Source of the DNA: Treponema sp. | GTDB taxonomy: Bacteria; Spirochaetota; Spirochaetia; Treponematales; Treponemataceae | DNA length: 22,220 bases | Reading direction: 5' to 3' | NCBI GenBank assembly: GCA_012799545.1 | Contig: JAAZLA010000070.1 | Coordinates: 1 to 22,220 of the forward strand | In this document: positions 15,375 through 22,220 of the stretch, piece by piece | Position numbering within the stretch: position 1 is the first letter of the stretch | How the letters are laid out: every line of letters begins with the position of its first letter | The notes under the pieces: model-generated | Told to the model about the DNA's origin: nothing | Seen by the model: only the letters and a program-made list of their open reading frames with translations | Databases searched by the model: none | Position numbers and translations under genes: made by a program

Positions 15375-16344
15375 AATATTTTTTTTATGTTTCTTTTTTG
15401 TTTTTATTACTATAAGTGCTTCGTATGCAATTTCTGTGACACCTCGCTTTTTTTTAGATCAGAATGTTATTTTCTTTGGAAATGAAAACCCATATTTAAA
15501 AATAGATAATAATAGAAATGGTTCTTTTGCCGTAAATATAAATTCATTTTTTAAGAACTGTATGATAGATATTTCGCCGGGCATAAAGCTTGAACAGGAT
15601 GAAAATATAAAATTTCTTTTTAAAGATTTTTTATTCGGCGTTTATTTTGGAACATCTGCCTTAAAAGTGCAAAAAGACAAAGTAAGTACAGGCTTGGGAA
15701 ACAGTATCCATTTTTTTGTTCCGCATTGTAACAACTTTAATCCGGAACGTGAATATTGGAAGTTAAATTACAGTTATGGATATGATAATATCAGTTTTAA
15801 ATTGGAATACATAACAGATACGGAACGTATTGAAACATATCAATATCCCAAGTGGCATAATTGTAATATACAGTTTTTTTATGAAAACATGGATTTTATT
15901 GTTGGATTATTATGTGACTACCGATTTGATGAGGCAAATGTGTTTCATACGGCTTTAGAATCGAAGTTTGTTTTTAATAACCTGAGTTTATATCTTGTTC
16001 CGGAGTACCTCTTTAGTACTGACCATTCTTTTAATGTGTTGTGTGGAGCTGAATTATATTTTTTATTAAAAGATATAATTCCTTCCTTTATCCTTGAGTA
16101 TTATTATTTTGATAAAACAAATCATCTCGCGTTTTTTATTAATACTGAATTGTTTCAGTTTTTGACTGTGCTTTTAGGAATAGATTGTAATTTGTCGGAA
16201 GAATACCAATTACAACTTCAAAGTGAAGTTGCTGTTGATGTGTTTCAGTTTAAAGGATTTGCAAAGTATCTAATTGAAGATGTAAAAAATTTTGAAAGTA
16301 ACAATCGTTATTTTTCCCTGGGGTTGAGGTATGAAGTTAAATAA
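15358..16344 (+). CDS. Putative outer-membrane beta-barrel protein, first of two
   Basis: A 328-residue protein with a strong signal peptide (cleavage likely after ISASYA, about residue 24). The mature part is a long series of alternating hydrophobic and polar strands rich in Tyr and Phe, separated by short turns and Asn/Asp loops, and it ends in a final amphipathic strand (FSLGLRYEVK). That is the pattern of a beta-barrel of perhaps 12-16 strands. The family is not recognised. ATG 15358 is preferred to GTG 15352 because it gives a proper signal peptide start. It overlaps the LolA-like gene by 17 bases. It may be the outer-membrane receptor or exit for the transport pathway, by context only. 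Confidence 0.7.
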   Translation: MQKNIKIFFLCFFFVFITISASYAISVTPRFFLDQNVIFFGNENPYLKIDNNRNGSFAVNINSFFKNCMIDISPGIKLEQDENIKFLFKDFLFGVYFGTSALKVQKDKVSTGLGNSIHFFVPHCNNFNPEREYWKLNYSYGYDNISFKLEYITDTERIETYQYPKWHNCNIQFFYENMDFIVGLLCDYRFDEANVFHTALESKFVFNNLSLYLVPEYLFSTDHSFNVLCGAELYFLLKDIIPSFILEYYYFDKTNHLAFFINTELFQFLTVLLGIDCNLSEEYQLQLQSEVAVDVFQFKGFAKYLIEDVKNFESNNRYFSLGLRYEVK

Positions 16345-17323
16345 AAAAGTACTTATAGTAATTTTTATGCTTTTCTGTTCTCTTGCTGTTTTTTCGGAAA
16401 CGTTTGTTTTAAATAAAATGGAGATGAAATATAATTATTTCAATATGCCGTATTATTTCAAGTTCGGCTACTTGTTTCAAAAAAACTCTTTTTCAATTTT
16501 TCCAAATATCGGACTGAGCTTTTCTTATGATGGTGGAGCTCGATTAAAGTCGCTTGCTGGTGTGAATCTTTCTACTCCGTATGTAAAATGGGGAGTGTTG
16601 TTTGATTATGACGTAATTAATTCTTCTGAAAAAATTATTTTTAATAATACTAAAATTTATTCATTTCAAAATGATTTCTCCATTCCTTTTACGTATGGTA
16701 TTTTTTCTTTTCTTTCCACTTTTGGAAATGACGGATTTTATATTTCCGAAAAAACAAAAAACATTGAAAAATTTTTTAAACAGACAATGCTTATTAATGC
16801 ACTCTTGTATGAAAATGGTTTTATAAAAAATACAATGATTGCAAAAATAAATTATTATAATATTTATGAAAATGTTTTTTCATTTTGCGATGCTGATTTT
16901 TCTATAATAAATACATTGTATCTGAGCTATTTTGATATTGCGATTGCAGGAAATTTCTTTACGTCTTTTAAAACCGATGAAACGAAGAATGATTATTTAA
17001 TAGGAAAAAAGTATTCGTATCTTACAAAAAGAATGACGAAAGAGGACGATATTTTTTATAATACAATGATGAATGTCGAGACCGAAGTTCGTTATTATTT
17101 TCTTAGACATATAGACGTATTTTCAAACTTTTTCCTGTCGGCGTTTGGGAATATTGGATCGTGTTTTGAAACCGATGATGTAAGATTAAAATATCAATAT
17201 GGAATAGGAGTTGGCTATTCATTGTTTGATACAGTTCCATTTACGTTTCAAATCGGTCTGAATGAAGACAACAAGCTGTGTATGTATGTCAGTGTTGTGT
17301 CTGCATTATCTCACATGCCATAA
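16331..17323 (+). CDS. Putative outer-membrane beta-barrel protein, second of two
   Basis: A 330-residue protein with a signal peptide (MKLNKK plus hydrophobic core, cleavage near residue 22 at VFS-ET). The mature sequence is strand-rich with many Tyr, Phe and Asn, and a GIGVGYSLF strand near the end, again a barrel pattern. It has the same length and style as the preceding gene, so the two may be distant duplicates or two halves of a pair. The last residues (SALSHMP) do not give the usual terminal aromatic residue of outer-membrane proteins. GAGG lies just before the ATG. It overlaps the previous gene by 14 bases. Function is unknown. Confidence 0.68.
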   Translation: MKLNKKVLIVIFMLFCSLAVFSETFVLNKMEMKYNYFNMPYYFKFGYLFQKNSFSIFPNIGLSFSYDGGARLKSLAGVNLSTPYVKWGVLFDYDVINSSEKIIFNNTKIYSFQNDFSIPFTYGIFSFLSTFGNDGFYISEKTKNIEKFFKQTMLINALLYENGFIKNTMIAKINYYNIYENVFSFCDADFSIINTLYLSYFDIAIAGNFFTSFKTDETKNDYLIGKKYSYLTKRMTKEDDIFYNTMMNVETEVRYYFLRHIDVFSNFFLSAFGNIGSCFETDDVRLKYQYGIGVGYSLFDTVPFTFQIGLNEDNKLCMYVSVVSALSHMP

Positions 17324-17475
17324 CGAAAAAAAAATTGTTGTTTCTTTTTTTTCTGTTATGTTCCTGTAATAAAAAACTATCTGGTTTAGTAAAAACTAAA
17401 ACCGAGTGCTATTATTTTATCTGCAAACATTCCTCCAAAGGAGCTTTTTATGAAAAAAATTGTTACGTTTGGTGA
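17320..17475 (+). pseudogene. Lipoprotein-like fragment without a usable start codon
   Basis: In the frame after the last barrel gene, KKKLLFLFFLLCSCNKKLSG is a textbook lipoprotein signal (basic start, hydrophobic core, a lipobox-like LLCSC). No ATG, GTG or TTG stands in a suitable place: the codon where the start should be is ATA (17320), overlapping the upstream stop as ATAA. The frame then runs about 30 codons of unconvincing sequence into the kinase remnant and stops at 17475. It looks like the broken start of a further operon gene. Confidence 0.5.
17433..17443 (+). promoter_or_regulatory. Small hairpin over the kinase ribosome site
   Basis: CTCC (17433-17436) can pair with the Shine-Dalgarno GGAG (17440-17443) across AAA, followed by a T-run and the ATG at 17450. 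It is too short to judge; it could mask the ribosome site slightly or be chance. Confidence 0.25.
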
Positions 17476-17658
17476 AATTATGCTGCGTCTGAAATCGCCG
17501 GCACATGAGCGGTTTTTTCAAAGTCCGTTGCTGGAAGCGACGTTCGGTGGGGGGGGTAGGCAAACGTTGCGGTGTCGCTGTCAACTTTTGGAAAAAAAGC
17601 TTCTTTTGTTACAGTGCTTCCCGATAATCCGATCGGCGATGCGGCGATATCGAAATAA
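17450..17658 (+). pseudogene. PfkB-family sugar kinase (KdgK-like), frameshifted 5' remnant
   Basis: Starts well, with AAAGGAG six bases before the ATG, and encodes KIVTFGEIMLRL, then RFFQSPLLEATFGGG, the N-terminus of a 2-dehydro-3-deoxygluconokinase-like kinase. At 17549-17558 an eight-G run followed by TAG replaces the expected seven G and AG, a net gain of two bases. The next part of the kinase (ANVAVSLSTFGKKASFVTVL, then PDNPIGDAAISK) continues in another frame and meets TAA at 17656. The remaining 75-80% of a roughly 320-340-residue enzyme, including the ATP site, is absent. The gene is dead. The 148 bases after it hold nothing I recognise. Confidence 0.82.
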
Positions 17659-17806
17659 ATTATACCCATCGTGTTAAATAATAGCACTGTTTAGGAGAAA
17701 ACACAAGAAAAATTATGCAAGAGGAATTGTACGCAGTGAAAAAAGAGAAAGACCTGTATTTTGTGCTGTGTTAAAGAAATCTAGGTATAGCAGATTTTTG
17801 TGTCGC

Positions 17807-19027
17807 TTAGATTCCGCCGTCAAGCAACAGACTTCTCTCGCTTATAACTTGTAGGCCTTCTTTTGTCAGCCCGTCTTCTTCTTCGCTGCCGACGAGGTAT
17901 TTTGGCCAGGCGTCTTTTATGGAGAGGAGGGCTTCTTTTTTTTGTATTTGGCTTTGGAGGTTTTGTGAAAGGGGCGAGAGTTGAATATAGATTTTTTTTC
18001 CCTCTCTTTCTGCGATAAAGGTAATGTATTCTATAAAAGAACTTCCCTTTGTTATGCGTCCCTTTGAAATCGTATAGCCCTTGTCGATGAGGGATAAAAA
18101 AACAGCGTTTTCAAGGGCTTTTTCGTTTTCTGTTTTTTGCAAGTGAAAGGGAAGCCGATAATAATTTCCTGCGCTAAAGGTATTTCTCATGCCGAGGTCG
18201 GAAAAATACCAGGCATAGCCAGCCTCTATTATTTTTTTTGTTTTAATATCCACGATGGGAATTTTATACAAGAGTTTTGCTTCGCTACAAAAGTTGAGAT
18301 AGTCGATAAGGCTTTGATTCGATATGCTTTGCTCCCTTGTTTCGAGCGATTCTTTTATGCTTCGAAAGGAAACTTGGTCTCCTGAAGTTTTTGCAATTTT
18401 TTCTAGGATACGTCGAATGAGGATGGGGTTCCGAATAGCGTAGGGTTCTATAATATTTTCTAAGATAAATGAGTCGGCTATGAGTTTTCGTAGCTCCTTG
18501 GATTCCTTGGTATTGACGGGGAGGAGGAGGGATTGTGGAAGTCCGCCTATGGAAAGATAGCTTAAAAAGGCTGCATGATTTTCCCTTAGTTCTTGATGCA
18601 ATAAAAATTCCTTGTAGCTAAAGGGAAGGACCGGTATGATGCTTTGTGGAAGGCTAGAGTTTCGAATCATTTTCTCTAAGCCTGAAGTTCTCTGCCCGGT
18701 GAGAAAAATACGCGTGTTGTAGGTTTTTAGTATTGCGTGCAAGGCGGTATATAAATCTTCAATGTATTCTGCATTATCGATGAGGAGGGCGGATATGCCT
18801 GCCCCTAAACCGCGTGCTTGTTCAAGGAGATGACGGTCGTTTTTTATGCCGGTGAGGGCGTTGAGGCTGAGAACGCGAACGGGAGGACGTTGTTGTTTGA
18901 GCCGATTGCCTATTTCCCCCAAAAGTTGCGACTTTCCTGCACCACGAAGCCCATCTAAAAGAACAATTGTCGAGGTTTTTCCCTTTTCTAAAGCTTTTTT
19001 TATGTATTTTTCTCTTATTATCTGCAT
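17807..19027 (-). CDS. DUF4143-type AAA ATPase with altered active sites
   Basis: A 406-residue protein. The N-terminal P-loop has GLRGAGKS (26-33). The Walker B strand ends ALLIDNAEY, with Asp84-Asn85 where the family has Asp-Glu. It has the family TGQRTS segment (110-115) and YLSIGGLPQSL (about 157-167). The DUF4143 part carries QSLIDYLNFCSEAKLLYKIP and YAWYFSDLGMRNTF. The C-terminal nuclease-like fold ends in ERDG-like EREGKKIYIQLS, but the usual EIDF is replaced (IEYITF). Such ATPases are common, often horizontally acquired, and have no agreed role. ATG 19027 is chosen because the promoter sits just before it. A longer in-frame extension runs antisense into leuA and is not credible. The gene is divergent from leuA. 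Confidence 0.85.
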   Translation of the reverse strand: MQIIREKYIKKALEKGKTSTIVLLDGLRGAGKSQLLGEIGNRLKQQRPPVRVLSLNALTGIKNDRHLLEQARGLGAGISALLIDNAEYIEDLYTALHAILKTYNTRIFLTGQRTSGLEKMIRNSSLPQSIIPVLPFSYKEFLLHQELRENHAAFLSYLSIGGLPQSLLLPVNTKESKELRKLIADSFILENIIEPYAIRNPILIRRILEKIAKTSGDQVSFRSIKESLETREQSISNQSLIDYLNFCSEAKLLYKIPIVDIKTKKIIEAGYAWYFSDLGMRNTFSAGNYYRLPFHLQKTENEKALENAVFLSLIDKGYTISKGRITKGSSFIEYITFIAEREGKKIYIQLSPLSQNLQSQIQKKEALLSIKDAWPKYLVGSEEEDGLTKEGLQVISERSLLLDGGI

Positions 19028-19034
19028 ATTGATT

Positions 19035-19063
19035 AGTATAATAGACAATATTATATTTATCAA
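19035..19063 (-). promoter_or_regulatory. Near-consensus promoter abutting the DUF4143 ATPase start
   Basis: On the minus strand: TTGATA (19058-19063), 17-base spacer, TATACT (19035-19040). The ATG begins seven bases after the -10, so the transcript would have almost no leader, and no Shine-Dalgarno is present. Confidence 0.7.
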
Positions 19064-19199
19064 GTAAAAATCTAATAAAACAGACATTATTTGATATTTT
19101 TTATAAAAAAAACTGCATTTTTCATTGTATAAATTCTCTATCTTATCTAGACTGTAAACTATCAAAAAGAACTGTATGTAAATACAATAGGGAGAATAC

Positions 19200-20756
19200 A
19201 TGTCAAGACAGATTAAGATTTTCGACACTACTTTACGAGATGGGGAGCAAGCTCCTGGATGCAGCATGAACTTAAAAGATAAACTCGAAGTTGCAGAGAG
19301 TCTGTCTCTTCTTGGAGTAGATATAATTGAAGCAGGTTTTGCTATTGCAAGTCCTGGCGATTTTAAAAGCGTGCAAGCAATTGCTCGTACCATTAAGGGC
19401 TCAGCGGTTGCTTCCTTAGCTCGTGCTTTGGAAAAAGATATAGATGCTGCCTGGGATGCTGTTCGCGATGCAGAAAATCCACGTATTCATACTTTTTTGG
19501 CAACAAGTCCCTTACATATGGAATATAAGCTTAAAAAAACACCCGATCAGGTTTATGAGCAAGCGATAAAGATGGTTGCCTATGCGCGAAATCTTTGCGG
19601 TGATGTAGAGTTTTCTTTAGAGGATGCCTCTCGAAGTGAACCTGATTTTATGTACAAGGTGATCGAGGGCGTTATCAACGCTGGGGCATCGACGGTGAAT
19701 ATTCCCGACACGGTGGGCTATGCGGTTCCTGAAGAATTTGCTCAATTGATAAAAAATATTCGTAACAATGTGCCAAATATCGACAAGGCGGTTTTGGCGG
19801 TGCACTGTCATAATGACTTAGGTTTAGCTGTGGCAAATAGCTTGGCAGCTGCTATGGCTGGGGCTGGGCAGATAGAATGCACGATTAACGGTCTGGGCGA
19901 ACGGGCAGGGAATGCCGCGCTGGAAGAAGTTGTCATGAATTTGTACACGAGAAAAGATTATTTTAACATGACGACAAATATCGATACGACTCGTTTGTAT
20001 CCTACCTCGAGAAAGGTTTCAAAGGCGACTGGGGTTCGTTGTCAGCCAAATAAGGCTGTTGTGGGAGAAAATGCCTTTGCTCATGAGTCTGGTATTCATC
20101 AGCATGGAGTTTTGGCAAATAGGGCAACTTACGAGATTATGACGCCTGAGTCAATTGGGCTTCCACATAACAAGATGGTGCTTGGAAAACATTCTGGCCG
20201 TCATGCCTTTGAAGAGCGCTTGAGTTATCTTGGCTACACGAATGTAAGCGAAGAAGATTTAGAAAGAATCTTTGTTGATTTTAAAAATCTTGCAGATAAA
20301 AAGAAAACAGTTTCTGACCGTGATATAGAAGCCTTGGTTCGTGGTTTTGGCAGTGGCATTCCAGAAAGCTTTAGACTCGACCGATTTGTTATTAACTCTG
20401 GAAATTCAATTACTTCAACAAGCGTTGTTCGTCTTATTAACAAGGACGGAGAACTTATAGAAAAGGTTTCGATTGGAGATGGTCCTGTCGATGCTTCACT
20501 CAATGCGATAGATAAAATTGTTGGTGGGAGTGAAATTAAACTCGAAGACTTTAGCTTGCAAATTGTTGACGCGATTGATACGGGAACTGATGCCCAGGGT
20601 GAAAGCCATGTGCGCATTAGCCGAGATGGTCGCAGTTGGAATGGTAGCGGTGTTTCAACAGATATAGTAGAGTCAGTCATAAAGGCTTATTTATTTGCAA
20701 TCAATTCTATGGTCTTTGAACTCGAGCAAGAAAAGGCAAGGAAAAATGGAGACTAA
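19200..20756 (+). CDS. leuA: 2-isopropylmalate synthase
   Basis: Condenses acetyl-CoA with 2-oxoisovalerate, the first step of leucine synthesis. It has 518 residues, the usual full length with the regulatory domain. The catalytic TIM barrel has DTTLRDGEQAPG (9-20), NIPDTVGY (167-174), the metal-binding HCHND (202-206) and GLGERAGNAAL (231-241). The HESGIHQHG motif of the linker is present. The C-terminal LeuA dimer domain (from about 385) is complete, so leucine feedback inhibition is possible. AGGGAGA lies four to five bases before the ATG. Upstream, 19126-19154 (TTGTAT, 17 bases, TAGACT) is a possible promoter, with TATAAA at 19128 as an alternative -10; I see no clear T-box or leader peptide. 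cimA follows directly. Confidence 0.95.
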   Translation: MSRQIKIFDTTLRDGEQAPGCSMNLKDKLEVAESLSLLGVDIIEAGFAIASPGDFKSVQAIARTIKGSAVASLARALEKDIDAAWDAVRDAENPRIHTFLATSPLHMEYKLKKTPDQVYEQAIKMVAYARNLCGDVEFSLEDASRSEPDFMYKVIEGVINAGASTVNIPDTVGYAVPEEFAQLIKNIRNNVPNIDKAVLAVHCHNDLGLAVANSLAAAMAGAGQIECTINGLGERAGNAALEEVVMNLYTRKDYFNMTTNIDTTRLYPTSRKVSKATGVRCQPNKAVVGENAFAHESGIHQHGVLANRATYEIMTPESIGLPHNKMVLGKHSGRHAFEERLSYLGYTNVSEEDLERIFVDFKNLADKKKTVSDRDIEALVRGFGSGIPESFRLDRFVINSGNSITSTSVVRLINKDGELIEKVSIGDGPVDASLNAIDKIVGGSEIKLEDFSLQIVDAIDTGTDAQGESHVRISRDGRSWNGSGVSTDIVESVIKAYLFAINSMVFELEQEKARKNGD

Positions 20757-20760
20757 TACA

Positions 20761-22220
20761 ATGGTAGAAATATTTGATTCAACCTTACGCGATGGTGCGC
20801 AGGGTGAGGGTATAAGTTTTTCTGTACAAGATAAACTGTCGATTGTAAAGGCTCTCGATGAACTGGGAGTGGCTTTTATAGAGGCAGGAAACCCTGGCTC
20901 GAATCCAAAGGACTTGGAATTTTTCTCTGAGGCAAAAAAAATAAAATTGAAAAATGCAAAGCTTGTCGCCTTTGGTTCAACACGGCGAAAAGGTTTAGCT
21001 GTTGCTGAAGATGTCAATGTACAAAGTTTATTAACCGCAGGAACCGACACGATTTGTATCTTTGGAAAAACCTGGGATTTTCAAGTTACAGAAATTTTAA
21101 AAGCAAGCTTACAAGAAAATCTCGATATGATAGAAGATACGATTGCATTTTTTGTCGAGCAAGGTAAAACAGTTATTTATGATGCAGAGCATTATTATGA
21201 TGGCTATAAGGCAAACCCTGAGTATGCGCTTAAGACTTTGCAAGTTGCAAAAAAAGCTGGGGCGAAAACCCTCGTGCTTTGCGACACGAATGGGGGAATG
21301 CTTCCCGATGAATTGGCAAAGATCACAGAAGAGGCGGTGAAAGAAACGGGCTGTACAATTGGGGTGCATTTGCATAATGATGCGGGCATGGCGGTTGCGA
21401 GTTCTCTCATGGCGGTAAAAGCGGGTGCTCGTCATGTGCAGGGAACCTTGCTAGGCTTTGGGGAGCGAACAGGCAATGCAAACCTTTCGACGATTATTGC
21501 AAACTTGCAATTGAAGATGGAAAAGCCCTGTCTCCCTGAAGGCTGTATAGAAAATCTTACATCGATTTGTCATCGCGTGAGCGAGATAGCAAATATTGCC
21601 CTCTACAATGGTATGCCCTTTGTTGGTTCAAATGCCTTTTCACATAAGGCAGGAATGCATATCGATGCAGTTACAAAAAATCCGACTGCTTATGAGCATA
21701 TAATTCCTGAGATGGTTGGTAACGAAAGACGCTTTTTGATGAGCGAAGTTGCGGGGCGCTCCCTCGTGATTGAAAAGATGAAAAAGTTTGATTCATCAAT
21801 TCAAAAGGATAGTCCTATAACCGCAAAAATTGTTGAGCGGGTAAAAGAGCTTGAACACGAAGGCTATCAGTTTGAAGGTGCGGAGGGAAGCTTTGAATTG
21901 CTTATGAGAAAAAACATGGGTAAGTACAAACCTTTTTTTGACTTAGATTATTATAAGGTTATTGTGGAAGAAGCGGTCGAAGGTTTTCCTTCAAATGCCT
22001 TTGCACAAGTGAAGATCGGTGTAGAAGATTTAAAATCGATTACTGCTGGTGAAGGGCTTGGTCCAGTGCATGCGCTCGACTCTGCCTTACGTGAGGGCTT
22101 AGAAAAATTCTACCCTTCGGTAAAAGATATTCGACTCACCGATTTTAAGGTGCGTGTTTTGGATTCCCAATCGGCAACTGCTGCAAAGGTGCGCGTTTTA
22201 ATTGATTCAACAGACGGGGA
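20761..22220 (+). CDS. cimA: (R)-citramalate synthase (3' end outside window)
   Basis: Condenses pyruvate with acetyl-CoA to citramalate, opening the threonine-independent route to 2-oxobutyrate and isoleucine. The frame is open to the window end (486 codons seen). The motifs FDSTLRDGAQGEG (5-17), EAGNPGSNPKD, CDTNGG, the metal-binding HLHND (203-207), FGERTGNANL and FSHKAGMHIDAV are those of the CimA family rather than LeuA; the AQGEG segment is the clearest mark. The C-terminal LeuA-type regulatory domain is present (about 410 onward). GGAG lies nine bases before ATG 20761. An in-frame ATG at 20746, inside the end of leuA, is a possible alternative adding five residues. It is co-transcribed with leuA, four bases downstream. 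Confidence 0.93.
   Translation, partial: MVEIFDSTLRDGAQGEGISFSVQDKLSIVKALDELGVAFIEAGNPGSNPKDLEFFSEAKKIKLKNAKLVAFGSTRRKGLAVAEDVNVQSLLTAGTDTICIFGKTWDFQVTEILKASLQENLDMIEDTIAFFVEQGKTVIYDAEHYYDGYKANPEYALKTLQVAKKAGAKTLVLCDTNGGMLPDELAKITEEAVKETGCTIGVHLHNDAGMAVASSLMAVKAGARHVQGTLLGFGERTGNANLSTIIANLQLKMEKPCLPEGCIENLTSICHRVSEIANIALYNGMPFVGSNAFSHKAGMHIDAVTKNPTAYEHIIPEMVGNERRFLMSEVAGRSLVIEKMKKFDSSIQKDSPITAKIVERVKELEHEGYQFEGAEGSFELLMRKNMGKYKPFFDLDYYKVIVEEAVEGFPSNAFAQVKIGVEDLKSITAGEGLGPVHALDSALREGLEKFYPSVKDIRLTDFKVRVLDSQSATAAKVRVLIDSTDG

Larger units (their letters stand above)
10990..17660. other. Accessory region bounded by truncated genes
   Basis: Between a catalase/protease scar (about 11000) and a truncated sugar-kinase gene (about 17656) lies a compact plus-strand operon that is visibly richer in T and A runs than the flanking metabolic genes. 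No transposase, integrase, tRNA target or convincing terminal repeat is visible, so the mode of entry or rearrangement is unknown. The 150 bases before the first operon gene (11204-11353) hold no gene; TATACT at 11248-11253 and again at 11272-11277 are candidate -10 boxes without clear -35 partners. Confidence 0.5.

Noticed and set aside
17450..17677. Programmed frameshift at the poly-G run of the kinase gene
   Set aside because: Both the unshifted and the shifted frames reach stop codons shortly after (17677 and 17658), and the rest of the enzyme is missing, so no full product could be made.
17714..17773. 19-codon frame beginning MQEELYAVKK
   Set aside because: The nearest AGGAG is too far upstream, it is very short, and it sits in debris after the broken kinase gene.
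19028..19393. N-terminal extension of the DUF4143 ATPase frame
   Set aside because: It runs antisense through the start of leuA and through the ATPase's own promoter, and has no family similarity or ribosome site.
20234..20680. Long antisense frame inside leuA
   Set aside because: A Ser/Leu/Ile-rich shadow of a well-conserved enzyme gene; no supporting start signals.
1..22220. CRISPR arrays, tRNA or rRNA genes, insertion sequences
   Set aside because: I looked for regularly spaced repeats, tRNA-like cloverleaf sequence and transposase motifs and saw none.

Overview
The window looks like a low-GC spirochaete chromosome, most likely Treponema or a close relative. I infer this from gene content and protein style: a type I mannose-6-phosphate isomerase, an EF-G-like paralogue with degenerate G motifs, a compact topoisomerase IV pair, and many small exported and outer-membrane proteins. 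No rRNA or tRNA gene is present to prove it, and the species cannot be named.

Left part (1-10684) is ordinary chromosome: the 3' part of manA (+), a shared bidirectional terminator, an EF-G2-like GTPase (-), a LysE-type exporter (-), a divergent coiled-coil protein (+), a 440-base stretch of decayed coding sequence, parE-parC as a two-gene operon (+), and a convergent NADP-type isocitrate dehydrogenase (-).

Middle part (about 10750-17800) is a scarred, more AT-rich accessory region. Its left edge holds the 3' end of a catalase gene (-, with its terminator still intact) fused head-to-head at about position 11000 to the 3' end of a CPBP-family membrane protease gene (+). Both genes have lost their 5' parts. 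Its right edge holds a lipoprotein-like fragment and a frameshifted, truncated 5' end of a PfkB-family sugar kinase. Between the scars is a tightly packed seven-gene plus-strand operon: two exported helical/TPR-like proteins, a LolD/MacB-type ATPase, a LolC/MacB-type permease, a LolA-fold-like periplasmic protein and two putative outer-membrane beta-barrels. Six of the junctions overlap or are 1 nt apart. No MacA-like adaptor or TolC-like channel is present. The set reads as one envelope-spanning transport or sorting pathway, and it is the best candidate here for an undescribed system.

Right part (17807-22220) has a DUF4143-type AAA ATPase (-) with altered catalytic motifs, divergent from leuA (2-isopropylmalate synthase) and an overlapping or closely following cimA ((R)-citramalate synthase, cut by the window end). 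LeuA leads to leucine and CimA to 2-oxobutyrate and isoleucine, so the organism probably makes branched-chain amino acids. The isocitrate dehydrogenase would supply 2-oxoglutarate and NADPH to such biosynthesis.

Two genes (parE and the DUF4143 ATPase) have strong sigma70-like promoters whose -10 boxes lie only 7-8 nt before the start codon and no Shine-Dalgarno, which suggests leaderless mRNAs.
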